A stretch of DNA of 51,082 nt from Clostridiaceae bacterium. GTDB lineage: Bacteria > Bacillota > Clostridia > Saccharofermentanales > Saccharofermentanaceae. The DNA is taken from positions 1 to 51,082 of the forward strand of contig JAAYCT010000041.1 of assembly GCA_012729635.1 (NCBI GenBank). The letters are read 5' to 3'. This document shows, in pieces, positions 35,409-44,324 of the stretch. The position numbers and the translations under genes were made by a program. The stretch's first letter is position 1. Every line of letters begins with the position of its first letter. The notes below the pieces were generated by a model. It saw only the letters and a program-made list of their open reading frames with translations, did no database searches and was not told where the DNA came from.

Positions 35409-36347
35409 TTACCCCTTGACCGCTCCGAGCATAATGCCCTTTACAAAGAAACGCTGCATAAAGGGATATACCAACAGAATCGGTAATATGGTCGCCATGG
35501 AGATGGTATACTTCACCACCTTTGAGTTCAATGAGTTGGTCAGCACCTGGCTCGCTCCGCTTCCTCCCTGCATGATCGCCTCGAGATTGGACGCGCTCTG
35601 AAGATACACATACAACCGGTGTTGCAATGTGTACAACTCCGGAGAGCTTTGCATCAGGATCAGCGAATCCTGGAAAGAATTCCAGTTGCCCACGGCGCCG
35701 AAAATTGCGATGGTCGCGAGAATCGGCTTGGCCAGAGGCCAGATAATTTTCCGAAAAATCGTAATCGTTCCCGCTCCGTCCATGATTGCACTTTCCTCAA
35801 GCTCCTTGGGGATGGACTCGATATATGTCTTAACAAGAATGATGTTGTACGGCGCGATGATTCCGGGGATGATATAGGCCCAGAAATTATTCGTCAGTCC
35901 GAGCATCAGCATGTTCAGATACCAGGGAATCAGACCTGCGTTAAAATACATCGTAATCACTAAGAATCGATACCACAGGCTTCGGTGCCAGAGCTTATGC
36001 TTTGTGACCAAGTACCCCGCAAATCCGCTGGCGGCCACCATCAGAGCGGTGCCGAGGACGGTTCGGGCTATCGTGACTAGAAATGAATTGCCGAGATCGC
36101 TGACATCCCGAAGCGCCAGGTAATTGGACAGGTTGATCCCGACCGGGTAAAAATTAATCAACCCCTTGCCCACCAAATCGTTATCCGAGATCGTGTTGAT
36201 AAACAAATAGTAAAACGGAAAGATACAAATCAGCGAAAAGATCGAAAAAACAGCGATGTTAAAAACATCGAACACGATGTCCGTCGTGCCGCGTCGAAAC
36301 CTCGGCGGACCGGATTCTTTAATATTGATTGTCACTTCGTTATCCAT
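35409..36347 (-). CDS. Carbohydrate ABC transporter permease (LplC-like)
   Basis: A 312-residue permease with six predicted membrane segments. The EAA loop is ELEESAIMDGAGTITIFRKI, which docks the ATPase, and the C-terminus ends GIMLGAVKG as in LplC/YtcP. It lies 9 bp after its partner permease and 42 bp before the binding protein. No ATPase gene is in the cluster. Confidence 0.92.
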   Translation of the reverse strand: MDNEVTINIKESGPPRFRRGTTDIVFDVFNIAVFSIFSLICIFPFYYLFINTISDNDLVGKGLINFYPVGINLSNYLALRDVSDLGNSFLVTIARTVLGTALMVAASGFAGYLVTKHKLWHRSLWYRFLVITMYFNAGLIPWYLNMLMLGLTNNFWAYIIPGIIAPYNIILVKTYIESIPKELEESAIMDGAGTITIFRKIIWPLAKPILATIAIFGAVGNWNSFQDSLILMQSSPELYTLQHRLYVYLQSASNLEAIMQGGSGASQVLTNSLNSKVVKYTISMATILPILLVYPFMQRFFVKGIMLGAVKG

Positions 36348-36356
36348 TCGCCACTC

Positions 36357-37826
36357 CTAGATAATATTTTCGCCCCGAAGCGCTTTGGAAGCGCGGTTTG
36401 CAAAAAACAACAGGGCGACGCTGACCAGGGATTTCGCCATGCCGACCACCGTTGACAACGGAATTCTACCGTCCGTGATTCCGATGTTGTACACATATAA
36501 GTCAAGGACTTCGATTTTATCTCGGTTCAGTGCATTGGAAAATACCAGATACTGCTCCATTCCGTTGGACAGGATCCCCGCGATTGCCATCAGCAGAAGA
36601 ACGAAATAGGTCGGAAGAAGACTTGGAATCACGATGTGCCGAATTCTGCCGAACCGCCCGGCTCCGTCGATGGTGGCTGCCTCATAAAGCTGAGGATCGA
36701 TTCCGGCGATTGCCGCGATATAGATAATCGCACTCCAGCCGATCCCTTTCCAGATCCCCCAAAGAAGCATTTTTATCCATGTATTATCCGCGCTCATCAA
36801 CCAATTGATCTGCGAGTCCGGGCCGAACGGAAGCATGCTCAATAGCCCGTTCAGGAACCCGTCCGTCGAAAAGATCGCTAATGCAATCGCATAAATCAAA
36901 ACCCAACTGATAAAGTTTGGAATCGTCGTAAGCGTCTGAACCAATCGCTTAAACCGATTGCTTCGGATTTCGGTCAAAAATATCGCAAACGCCATCGGCA
37001 ACCAACTGGTAATCAGTCCGAGACCGCTCATAATCAATGTGTTTCGCATAACCCGAGCGATATCCTTGACGGTCGCGGAATTTTGAAATAAAAACCGAAA
37101 CCACTTCAATCCGACAAAGGACTCCCGGCCGAGCGTCCCGCCGGCCGTGTAGTCAAAAAAAGCATAGCGCCATCCCCACAGAGGAAGATAAGCAAACACG
37201 AATGCCAACGCAATCATCGGAAGAAACATCAAAAACAGAGCATACTTTTCCTCCATCCGCATCTTTTCTTCAAGCACCTTCGTACGGAGCCACAGAAGCA
37301 AAGAAAGAGAGAGGATGAGAATCAGAATGGCCACCGCGGAATATATGTAAAAACCGGAAGAAAAATTCGGTTCGATCCGACTCGGGTGTTCGGTCGTCGC
37401 AACCTGAGAGTAAGCGAGAAAAATCCCGACAAGACCGGGAAGCATCAGTGCGGATCCTGCTGCGGAAAATTGAAGTCCGCGCTTTCTCATCCGGTTGTTT
37501 CCAAGCGACATGCATCCGCCGATTCCGCAAAAAACCGAACCCGAAATAATCACGATCGCTGAAATCATCAGCAGAATAAAACTGCCCTTTTGAACCCATC
37601 CCTGTGTAAATGCGCGCCCCAGATTTTGCGTGATTCCCGAAAAGGAAACGCCGGTGGTCAGAAGCGAAGCATACGGGCTGATTTTAAGGGAAATCCGTCC
37701 GGGATTAAACGCCGGAAAAAACATCATAATGAAGGCAAACACAATCAGAATCCGATAGAACCAATACACCGTCATGACCGGTGTAATCGGAGCCCTCAAT
37801 CGTATTTCGGTTTCTTCTTTTTTCAT
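36357..37826 (-). CDS. Sugar ABC transporter permease (LplB-like) with an extra N-terminal membrane domain
   Basis: A 489-residue protein, about 190 residues longer than usual. The C-terminal part from about residue 195 is a standard permease with EAA loop YEAATIDGAGRFGRIRHIVI. Before it lie four hydrophobic segments (about residues 20-38, 82-104, 119-139, 160-181) with a short loop containing FNPGRISLKISPYASLL. I recognise no named domain there. The start at 37826 uses AAGGA ten bases upstream; an ATG seven codons earlier lacks one. It is the first gene of the importer set, separated from the surface protein gene by two hairpins. Confidence 0.88.
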   Translation of the reverse strand: MKKEETEIRLRAPITPVMTVYWFYRILIVFAFIMMFFPAFNPGRISLKISPYASLLTTGVSFSGITQNLGRAFTQGWVQKGSFILLMISAIVIISGSVFCGIGGCMSLGNNRMRKRGLQFSAAGSALMLPGLVGIFLAYSQVATTEHPSRIEPNFSSGFYIYSAVAILILILSLSLLLWLRTKVLEEKMRMEEKYALFLMFLPMIALAFVFAYLPLWGWRYAFFDYTAGGTLGRESFVGLKWFRFLFQNSATVKDIARVMRNTLIMSGLGLITSWLPMAFAIFLTEIRSNRFKRLVQTLTTIPNFISWVLIYAIALAIFSTDGFLNGLLSMLPFGPDSQINWLMSADNTWIKMLLWGIWKGIGWSAIIYIAAIAGIDPQLYEAATIDGAGRFGRIRHIVIPSLLPTYFVLLLMAIAGILSNGMEQYLVFSNALNRDKIEVLDLYVYNIGITDGRIPLSTVVGMAKSLVSVALLFFANRASKALRGENII

Positions 37827-37864
37827 GACGATTATGTCCTTTTTCATACTGAGTATATATCAGT

Positions 37865-37893
37865 CGACCGATCTGTGTCTCGATTATCGGTCG
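37865..37893 (-). other. Intergenic stem-loop
   Basis: CGACCGAT (37865-37872) pairs with ATCGGTCG (37886-37893), loop 13 nt, between the surface protein and permease genes. Confidence 0.5.
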
Positions 37894-37916
37894 GCTAAAA
37901 CCTGAGGAGGATTCTC

Positions 37917-37947
37917 CCCGGTCCGCCCGTTTGAGGGGCGGACCGGG
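37917..37947 (-). other. GC-rich intergenic stem-loop after the surface protein gene
   Basis: CCCGGTCCGCCC (37917-37928) pairs perfectly with GGGCGGACCGGG (37936-37947) around a 7-nt loop. No T tract follows on the minus strand, so it is more likely a processing or attenuating hairpin than a full terminator. It would let the surface protein be made in excess over the permeases. Confidence 0.7.
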
Positions 37948-37959
37948 AAGACAAGAGCT

Positions 37960-40167
37960 TTATTTAGGGGATTTCTTGCTCTTCTTCTTCAAAACCATCG
38001 CACCGGCGCTCCCGCCGCCTATTGCGACCACACCGCCAACGACAATCGCGACGATCGCTCCGGTCGACAGACCGTCTTTTTCCGAATCAGGCTCCTCGAC
38101 TGCGGGCGCCTGCGTGGGCGCCGGAGTCGCAGTCGCTTCGGGCGCATCCGCATCCTTCGTAAGACCGCTGATCGTGAACGTGATCTCGATTCCGGTTTTG
38201 GGCATCGCAGAATACGCGACCGTTTCAACGCCGACCTCGGCATTGTATTCGTTGATCAGCGCGATTTGAGCGTAGTCGCCCTTGGTGTCGACATAGGTGA
38301 ATTCCGCCGCCTTTCCTCCGTCGAAGGAAACACTGACGTTTTCGATCTTCACAAGTCCGTCGTCGATCAGTTTCGAGGGGATATTGGTCGAAGCAAACAG
38401 CATCCGAAATGCCTCATCCGTTCCGAAGCCCATGTCCCCGAGCGTAACGCTCACGGTATATGTTCCGTTTCCGATAATTTTTGCGTCGGTAAACGATCCG
38501 CCGTAGTCGACCTCATTTCCGTCCGCGTCCCAACCGGTCAGATGCGTCCAGTTGGCGGTCTCGATCCCGTAGCTGTCACTCCACGCATTACGGAAAATGT
38601 AACTGGTGGTCTGAACACCGAAATAGGCATCGTAATCCGCCGCAAGAGCTGCCTCGATATCGATTTCGACAACCTCCTCAACCTTTTCGGGCGGAGCGTA
38701 GATGTAATCGAAATTGATCTCGATGGTTTCTACGTCCGTAAACGCCGTCTTGTCCACGATAATCCAACCGGAATCGTCGACCTTTCCGTCGTAACTTCTC
38801 GCATCCTTCGGAAGCTCGGTCACCCACTCGTTAAAGATATTCATCCGTGTGACGACTCCCTCGTCGGTGCTCGTATAGCCCTTGGTGAAGGGAACATCCG
38901 CCCCGTTGATTTTGAAAGACTTGATTTTGATCGTGTACCCGGGATGTGTTTGTTCTCCGGTAAGAATTCCGAGCGCGGCAAACGCAACATCCGCCGCCTT
39001 CCCGTCTGCCGTTTCCGTGAAATCGAGCGCGACAGTGTAGTTGCCCTCTCCCTCGACTGCGGCATCCGTTGTGATAATGCCGGTGTCTACCGGTTCGCCC
39101 CAATACTGAAGTCCCCAAGCGGAATCGGCGTACATGATGAACGCCGTATCCGGCCCGAAGTAAGGCGGCGCGTAGCGGAAAGTCACTTCGATTGTTTTGA
39201 CCGAATCGAAAAGTTCTTTATCGACAATAATCCATGAGGCATCCGTCGTGTCTCCGTCGGAGCTTCTCGCGTCCTCCGGAAGCTCGGCCACCCACTCATT
39301 GTAGATATTCATCCGCGTGACGATTCCATCGTCGGAGCTGGTGTAACCTTTTGTAAATTCGATGTCCTTGCCGTTGATTTTGATGGAAGAGATGGTGATG
39401 CAGTAACCCGAACGTGCCGTTTCTCCGTTATTGATCCCGACTGCCGCAAAAGCAAGTCCCGAGGCGGCCTTGTCCGCAGTATTCGAGAAATCCAATCCGA
39501 CGGTATACTCACCGGCTCCTTTTATCGTCGCTTTGGTCGCGACGATGTCGGATTCGGCGCCGTCGTTCCAGTACTGATAGGTCCAGTTCGCATCCGCATA
39601 CATCAGGAAAGCCTCAACCGGCATCCCCTCGCTTAACTCGAACATGATCTCAACAGTAGTCACCTCGGCAAAATCCTCCTTGTCAACGATAACCGGAGAA
39701 GTATCCGAGATTTTTCCGTCATAGCTTCTCGCGTCTTCGGGAAGTTCGGTCACCCATTCGTTATAGACGTTCATACGGGTGACGACTCCGTCGTCCGAGC
39801 TGGTGTAGCCTTTCGAAAACTCGATCTCTTCGCCGTTGATTCGAATCGACTTGATTTCGATACACCAACCCGGCATCGTGGTTTCGCCGTTTACGATCCC
39901 GATGGCCGTAAAGGCCAGACCGGAAGCGACTTTATCCTCGGTTTTCGAAAAATCGAGACCGACGGTGTACGTACCCGCGCCCGTGATCGTCGCTTTGGTC
40001 GCAACAATGTCGGATTCACTACCGTCGTTCCAGTACTGGTATTTCCAACCTGCGTCGGCATACATCAGATATGCTTCGTCCTGCACTTCCTCCGCCGCGA
40101 GCACAGTCGGCGCAATGCCGATCAGCAAAACAGCGGCGATCAGCAATGATAACAATTTCCTTTTCAT
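37960..40167 (-). CDS. Surface-anchored multi-module carbohydrate-binding protein candidate
   Basis: A 735-residue secreted protein. After a signal peptide ending VLAAEE come three tandem modules of about 147 residues with motifs YTSSDDG, NEWV..LP.DAR and YTVGLDF, then a diverged fourth module (about residues 512-666). A Pro/Thr/Ala/Glu-rich linker follows, then a Gly/Val-rich membrane anchor and the tail KKKSKKSPK, so the modules face outwards. There is no catalytic domain. The same module ends the GH5 enzyme of this locus, which argues that it binds polysaccharide. I do not recognise the family; CBM65 or a related xyloglucan-binding family is a guess. Start chosen at 40167 (AGGAG ten bases upstream) over 40176. 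Confidence 0.85.
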   Translation of the reverse strand: MKRKLLSLLIAAVLLIGIAPTVLAAEEVQDEAYLMYADAGWKYQYWNDGSESDIVATKATITGAGTYTVGLDFSKTEDKVASGLAFTAIGIVNGETTMPGWCIEIKSIRINGEEIEFSKGYTSSDDGVVTRMNVYNEWVTELPEDARSYDGKISDTSPVIVDKEDFAEVTTVEIMFELSEGMPVEAFLMYADANWTYQYWNDGAESDIVATKATIKGAGEYTVGLDFSNTADKAASGLAFAAVGINNGETARSGYCITISSIKINGKDIEFTKGYTSSDDGIVTRMNIYNEWVAELPEDARSSDGDTTDASWIIVDKELFDSVKTIEVTFRYAPPYFGPDTAFIMYADSAWGLQYWGEPVDTGIITTDAAVEGEGNYTVALDFTETADGKAADVAFAALGILTGEQTHPGYTIKIKSFKINGADVPFTKGYTSTDEGVVTRMNIFNEWVTELPKDARSYDGKVDDSGWIIVDKTAFTDVETIEINFDYIYAPPEKVEEVVEIDIEAALAADYDAYFGVQTTSYIFRNAWSDSYGIETANWTHLTGWDADGNEVDYGGSFTDAKIIGNGTYTVSVTLGDMGFGTDEAFRMLFASTNIPSKLIDDGLVKIENVSVSFDGGKAAEFTYVDTKGDYAQIALINEYNAEVGVETVAYSAMPKTGIEITFTISGLTKDADAPEATATPAPTQAPAVEEPDSEKDGLSTGAIVAIVVGGVVAIGGGSAGAMVLKKKSKKSPK
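38170..38634 (-). repeat. Diverged fourth module of the surface protein
   Basis: It shares GNGTYTVSVTL and an alternating beta pattern with the other three but replaces the NEWV region by INEYNAEVG. Probably the same beta-sandwich fold with a changed binding face. Confidence 0.55.
38704..39144 (-). repeat. Module copy 3 of the surface protein
   Basis: Carries AWGLQYWGE, YTSTDEGVVTRMN and IFNEWVTELPKDAR. It keeps the YW pair and the NEWV Trp. Confidence 0.85.
39175..39615 (-). repeat. Module copy 2 of the surface protein
   Basis: Carries NWTYQYWND, YTSSDDGIVTRMN and IYNEWVAELPEDAR. It is the copy closest to copy 1. Period to copy 3 is 468 bp. Confidence 0.85.
39637..40077 (-). repeat. Module copy 1 of the surface protein
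   Basis: First of three repeated modules. It carries GWKYQYWND, the conserved YTSSDDGVVTRMN and VYNEWVTELPEDAR. Period to copy 2 is 462 bp. Aromatics W44, Y48 and W49 and the Trp of NEWV (numbering from the ATG at 40176) are candidate sugar contacts. Confidence 0.85.
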
Positions 40168-40242
40168 TTTACTCATTCTCCTTTTCTTGGTTTCGTGGTC
40201 ATTTTTTCACCCTCAAGCCTCATGACATTGCCGCAAGATGTG

Positions 40243-43167
40243 CTAAAGAAAGATCTGAATCCGGTGCTCCGAACCGTCTTTCGGAGTTCGGATCACGCTC
40301 GTACAGGATGTACCGTCCAACACGAATCGCGATTCCTCCCCGACCCGAAATGAGCCCTTTTCACTCTCTATATCCACCGTCAAAGCGGTTCCGTCCTGAT
40401 CCGGATTGAGCCTGTACGTAAGACTCTTTTGCCCCTCTCGTAAAACCGGCGAAAAAGTGATCGTGTCTTTTTCCTGCCGAATTCCGAACGCTTCAAATAC
40501 GGCGAGTGTAAGCCACGATGCCGTTCCGGAGAGAATGGGGCCGATGTTTTCTCCGGTCTCACTGTTGTTGTATTGTGTGCAATATCGAGGGTTTCCTTTC
40601 GTGATAAAAGGAGTTTCGATCGTCTTATAGGGAAGCGTTTTATCAATCATGAAATATGCAAGCGAAGAGAGCCGTGCGGCCAGCGATTCGTTTTTTACCG
40701 CTCGCGCGGCCTTGAGTGCGGCAACGCTTGCCATCATCGCGGCATGCTTAAAAACGCCGCCGTTTTCCCGGTCCCCCGGAAAATAGATGGCCGTTGCGGT
40801 GTTTGCTCCGAGAAGATCAAAGTCGATCAGCGTGCAAAGCTTCAGTCCGGCGTCGGTTTTCAGGTGCTTCTCCACCACCTCGAGCATCCGCTCAATCTGT
40901 TCTTCATCCGCAATGTCCGCAAGGATCGACCAGCTGAATGAATTGAGAAAGTAACTTCCGTCGATTGCCGGATCCGCGGAAAGCCCGTCGCCTCCGGCCC
41001 CGAGATAAGTGTATCCGCCGTCGCGACCGTCATTGATCAGAGCTCGCGCAAAATAATCACCTTTCCATGCGTATTTATACATGGTGTCCCTGATCCTGAG
41101 CGAAAGATCGGATGCCGCTTTTCCGTCCGTTTCCCTGGCGATTCTTCCCGATAAGGCAGAAACCTGATCCGCCGCGATTTTAAGAAGACAGGCGTTCATA
41201 CAGCTTTCGGAAAGCGTATTTTCCCACGGAACACCCCACCTTTCGCCGGTCTCTTCAAGTTGTCGACGGTAGGCGGCTTCCTTGGCGGGACCTTTGAGAC
41301 AATGATTGTCGAGGCGCAACGTATCGTTCCAGTCTGCCTTGTCCAAAAGCGGCAAACCGTGTGCTCCGACGGAAATGTTTCCGCAAAATACGAGAATCGC
41401 ATTCAGCGTATCCCAAACGCTTCGATTGCCGTCATTTTCGGCGACCGGATATTCTTCCGAAAGAAAATCGGTGTCGCCGGTCAGTGTTACATAACGATAG
41501 ACCGCCGGAACCAGCCACAGGGGATCATCCGAGCAATCTCCCGGTTCCTTCCCGACTCTCGTGAAATCATGGTTGGCGTATCCGGCGCGGAAAACGTTTC
41601 GGACCCACATGGAAATCAACTCGCGAACCGTCTCGGCCTTTCCGGCGGCAACCATGTAATACATGGATGCGTATATATCCTGAATTTCCCGAAAGCCGGT
41701 CTCCCGATAGGCCTTTTGGGTCCATCCGAATGCACGGGAAACATGCGTCTGATAATAGACCTGGAACGGAAGGGTCGATCCGATATACGTGTCAAAAAAC
41801 GGATCTTCGGTTACCGGACGCAAATACGCGGACAGCACATCCTGCTTTGTACGGAGACGTTTCAACGCATCCGGAACGGCGCCCGGTTCGACGAATTTCC
41901 GATAGAGATTCCATAGTTCTTCGTCCAAAGCCGGATCGGGATCATTTTTGTTCGGATCCGTACTCATTCCGATATAACTGTCAAAATCCCGGTGTTGATC
42001 CGGATCGATCGAAAATGATTTTCCCATGGAGAAAAACGGCGCGCATTTACGCTCCGGTCGGGACGGGAAACGCGCGATTAACGCGGGGTCCCGAAGACTT
42101 CTCCCGCCGAGAAAAGCCGTAAGATTCATGCAATAATCATCCATCGTCTCGCCTTCGGAAAGGATCATGGCGAAGCGTTTCTCGTCCGCAAAATTTTTCG
42201 GTTTACTGTGAAGCGAGAGCGCGACCGGATGTCCGTCGAGCATGATCTGTTCGCTCTCATGAACGATATTGGCGAAAATCACGTCATTAACGGTCGTAAT
42301 CGGTGAACAAAGACTGAACATTCCGGTAAATACAATCCGGAGATTTCTCTTTCGACCGGATCGGTTCTCGACGCGGACACGCTGAACTTCAACGGCCTCG
42401 GGCAGTCCGTCTTCCTGCGGAAGGATGAAAATCGTTCTGGAAACCGAAAGCCCACAGTTGGTCCGATAGAATATTTCGCTTATGTTTCGTCCGTGCCTGC
42501 AGCAAGCGCTTTCGACATTATTGCTCGCATCCGCCGAATAGAAAATCGGGCGACCGTTTTCGACCAGATAGAACTGACGGTTGACCGGCTCGCCGTTTTC
42601 TTCCGGGGATAAGGTATACCGCGTCGCGAGAACCTGCGTCGCTCCCCCCGCGCGAAACGAACCGGCTCCGAAAGCGTCAACGGCACTTTTGGGAGTTGTA
42701 TACAGCGGCTCCGGATATCCCTCACGGTCTCCGATCAAAAGATTCACCGCATAATGAGAACCGACGGGATATGCCTTCAAATCGATGACATGATCGCCGT
42801 TTTCATCAATACGGCCGCGGCTGTTAACGATTCTTGTATAATGATCGACTATGGCGAGCGAAGCGATCTCGTCGATTGATTTTTCACCGTCCGGAGTAAT
42901 AAGTGAAACAGAACCGTTTAAAAATATAAACAAATAATGCGTATCGTTATCGCTTTCGATGAGGCGAAGAACATCCGGATCCGACATCAGTTTCTCACAG
43001 ATCGGCGCCGCAAAAGGAAGTCCGGTCGCTCCGACTGCGAAAATCGAGTCCGCGCTCAACCATTCCGCATCCGTAAACCCGCTGAAACGCGCCGAATTAA
43101 AATGATTCATAAGAACGTCGAGCGCTGTTATCCTTTTGTCTCGGGCTTTGATTCGTTCAAAACGCAT
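40243..43167 (-). CDS. GH94-like glycoside phosphorylase (cellodextrin phosphorylase candidate)
   Basis: A 974-residue enzyme of the GH94 type (often auto-named GH36-type). The catalytic-loop motif DCSDDPLWLVP puts the candidate general acid at Asp547 or Asp548; KADWNDTLRL and the C-terminal GPILSGTASWLTLAVFEAFG are also GH94-like. It would split cello-oligosaccharides with phosphate to give glucose-1-phosphate. The length fits cellodextrin phosphorylases (about 980) better than cellobiose phosphorylases (about 810). In this locus it would consume the glucan backbone left after side-chain removal. Exact specificity is not certain. Start at 43167 (GAGG nine bases upstream), 13 bp after the LacI stop. 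Confidence 0.85.
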   Translation of the reverse strand: MRFERIKARDKRITALDVLMNHFNSARFSGFTDAEWLSADSIFAVGATGLPFAAPICEKLMSDPDVLRLIESDNDTHYLFIFLNGSVSLITPDGEKSIDEIASLAIVDHYTRIVNSRGRIDENGDHVIDLKAYPVGSHYAVNLLIGDREGYPEPLYTTPKSAVDAFGAGSFRAGGATQVLATRYTLSPEENGEPVNRQFYLVENGRPIFYSADASNNVESACCRHGRNISEIFYRTNCGLSVSRTIFILPQEDGLPEAVEVQRVRVENRSGRKRNLRIVFTGMFSLCSPITTVNDVIFANIVHESEQIMLDGHPVALSLHSKPKNFADEKRFAMILSEGETMDDYCMNLTAFLGGRSLRDPALIARFPSRPERKCAPFFSMGKSFSIDPDQHRDFDSYIGMSTDPNKNDPDPALDEELWNLYRKFVEPGAVPDALKRLRTKQDVLSAYLRPVTEDPFFDTYIGSTLPFQVYYQTHVSRAFGWTQKAYRETGFREIQDIYASMYYMVAAGKAETVRELISMWVRNVFRAGYANHDFTRVGKEPGDCSDDPLWLVPAVYRYVTLTGDTDFLSEEYPVAENDGNRSVWDTLNAILVFCGNISVGAHGLPLLDKADWNDTLRLDNHCLKGPAKEAAYRRQLEETGERWGVPWENTLSESCMNACLLKIAADQVSALSGRIARETDGKAASDLSLRIRDTMYKYAWKGDYFARALINDGRDGGYTYLGAGGDGLSADPAIDGSYFLNSFSWSILADIADEEQIERMLEVVEKHLKTDAGLKLCTLIDFDLLGANTATAIYFPGDRENGGVFKHAAMMASVAALKAARAVKNESLAARLSSLAYFMIDKTLPYKTIETPFITKGNPRYCTQYNNSETGENIGPILSGTASWLTLAVFEAFGIRQEKDTITFSPVLREGQKSLTYRLNPDQDGTALTVDIESEKGSFRVGEESRFVLDGTSCTSVIRTPKDGSEHRIQIFL

Positions 43168-43180
43168 GATGTCTGACCTC

Positions 43181-44185
43181 TTATTCAAGGATTCGACGAA
43201 CAGAATCGCCGATCTGAAGCGATCCGCGAACGGTTATCATCGTATGGATTTTTTCGTCGGGTTTTTCGATCTGTTCGATCAACAGATCAATCGCCTTCCG
43301 CCCGATCTCTTCAACATTCTGTCGATATGTGGTAAGACGCGGACGCAACATTTCAGCCAGATGGATTCCGTCATAACCCACCGCACTAATATCTCCGGGA
43401 ACGGACAAACCGTGTTTCTCGATCTCCGACAGGCCGCCCATATAGGAGTAATCGTCCGGGTACAATATGCATGTCGGGGGCTCGCTGAGCGAAAGGAGCG
43501 CTCGTGTCGCCAAACCGCTTTCTTTCGGTTTGTGGTATTTGGCTCCCAGAACATATTCCTCCGGGACTTTGATTCCAAGTTCCATACATCCTTTGTAGAA
43601 ACCGGACAGGCGCTTTTGCGTAACCGCGCTTTGCTCTTCTCCGTGAATAAAGGCAATTCGCCTGTGACCCAACCGATTTACATACTCTAGAATTTCCGTC
43701 ATGCTCCGGACATTTTCGGACATGATCGACGGACACTCGGAGAATACATGGTCAATCACTACGGTGGGGAGATCGCAGGTCGCCAATTCGACAACCTGCG
43801 GATCTTCGAATCGAGCCTGCGCGATCACCACACCGTCACAACTTCGGTAGGAGGCATGCTTCAGAAAACTCATTTCGGAGTTTCCGATTTTATTGCTGAT
43901 AAAAGTGATGTCGTATCCCAGGGATTGAGCGGCTTCGCGGATACTGTCGAGGACCAGTGAAAAGTATTCGTGCTTTAATTGATCGGCAAACAGCACACCG
44001 ATGTTATAGGATCGGTTGGTCTTAAGATATCGGGCTGCCGCATTCGGGTGATACCCGATATCGTGCGCGATCCTTCGAATGCTTTCGGCGGTTTCGGGGT
44101 TGACGTCGGGCTGTCCGTTTAACGCTTTGGATACCGTCGAAACGGACACTCCGCAGATATCGGAAAGATCTTTGATGGTGACCAT
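43181..44185 (-). CDS. LacI family transcriptional regulator
   Basis: A 334-residue repressor. Residues 1-50 are the LacI helix-turn-helix and hinge (VTIKDLSDICGVSVSTVSKA, then RRIAHDIGYHPNAAARYLKT). A periplasmic-binding-protein-like effector domain follows (IGVLFADQLKHEYFSLVLD). It is the first gene of the xyloglucan cluster, followed by GH94. GGAGGG lies nine bases before the ATG. A perfect 18-bp operator sits on its own transcription start, so it is likely autoregulated and released by a sugar, perhaps a cello- or xylogluco-oligosaccharide. Confidence 0.95.
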   Translation of the reverse strand: MVTIKDLSDICGVSVSTVSKALNGQPDVNPETAESIRRIAHDIGYHPNAAARYLKTNRSYNIGVLFADQLKHEYFSLVLDSIREAAQSLGYDITFISNKIGNSEMSFLKHASYRSCDGVVIAQARFEDPQVVELATCDLPTVVIDHVFSECPSIMSENVRSMTEILEYVNRLGHRRIAFIHGEEQSAVTQKRLSGFYKGCMELGIKVPEEYVLGAKYHKPKESGLATRALLSLSEPPTCILYPDDYSYMGGLSEIEKHGLSVPGDISAVGYDGIHLAEMLRPRLTTYRQNVEEIGRKAIDLLIEQIEKPDEKIHTMITVRGSLQIGDSVRRILE

Positions 44186-44203
44186 CCCTAATTACCCTCC
44201 ATT

Positions 44204-44221
44204 TACGAAAACGTTTTCGTA
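44204..44221. promoter_or_regulatory. LacI-type operator 1, perfect 18-bp palindrome
   Basis: TACGAAAACGTTTTCGTA reads the same on both strands and has the central CG typical of LacI-family operators. It covers the expected start of transcription of the minus-strand promoter. Confidence 0.85.
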
Positions 44222-44226
44222 CCCTG

Positions 44227-44255
44227 ATAATAGAGTGCAAAAAATGGTTTGTCAA
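44227..44255 (-). promoter_or_regulatory. Promoter of the LacI-GH94 xyloglucan operon
   Basis: Minus-strand TTGACA (44250-44255), 17-bp spacer, TATTAT (44227-44232). Consensus -35 and ideal spacing; transcription would start near 44220, inside operator 1. Confidence 0.85.
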
Positions 44256-44291
44256 CATCCAAATGCTTATTTTTAATGTATTTACTGGATT

Positions 44292-44319
44292 TTGCATGAA
44301 AACAATAACCAATTACTTT
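44292..44319 (+). promoter_or_regulatory. Possible divergent promoter of the oxidoreductase gene
   Basis: TTGCAT (44292-44297), 16-bp spacer, TACTTT (44314-44319). The start of transcription would fall at operator 2, mirroring the layout on the other strand. Confidence 0.5.
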
Positions 44320-44324
44320 TCATT

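Noticed and set aside
37960-40167. Tandem repeats taken as a possible CRISPR or other DNA repeat array
   Set aside because: The repeat period is 462-468 bp, in frame, and the conserved parts are protein motifs; it is a multi-module gene.
40243-43167. GH36 alpha-galactosidase
   Set aside because: Automatic names often say GH36-type, but the SDDPLW and ADWND motifs and the length fit GH94 phosphorylases.
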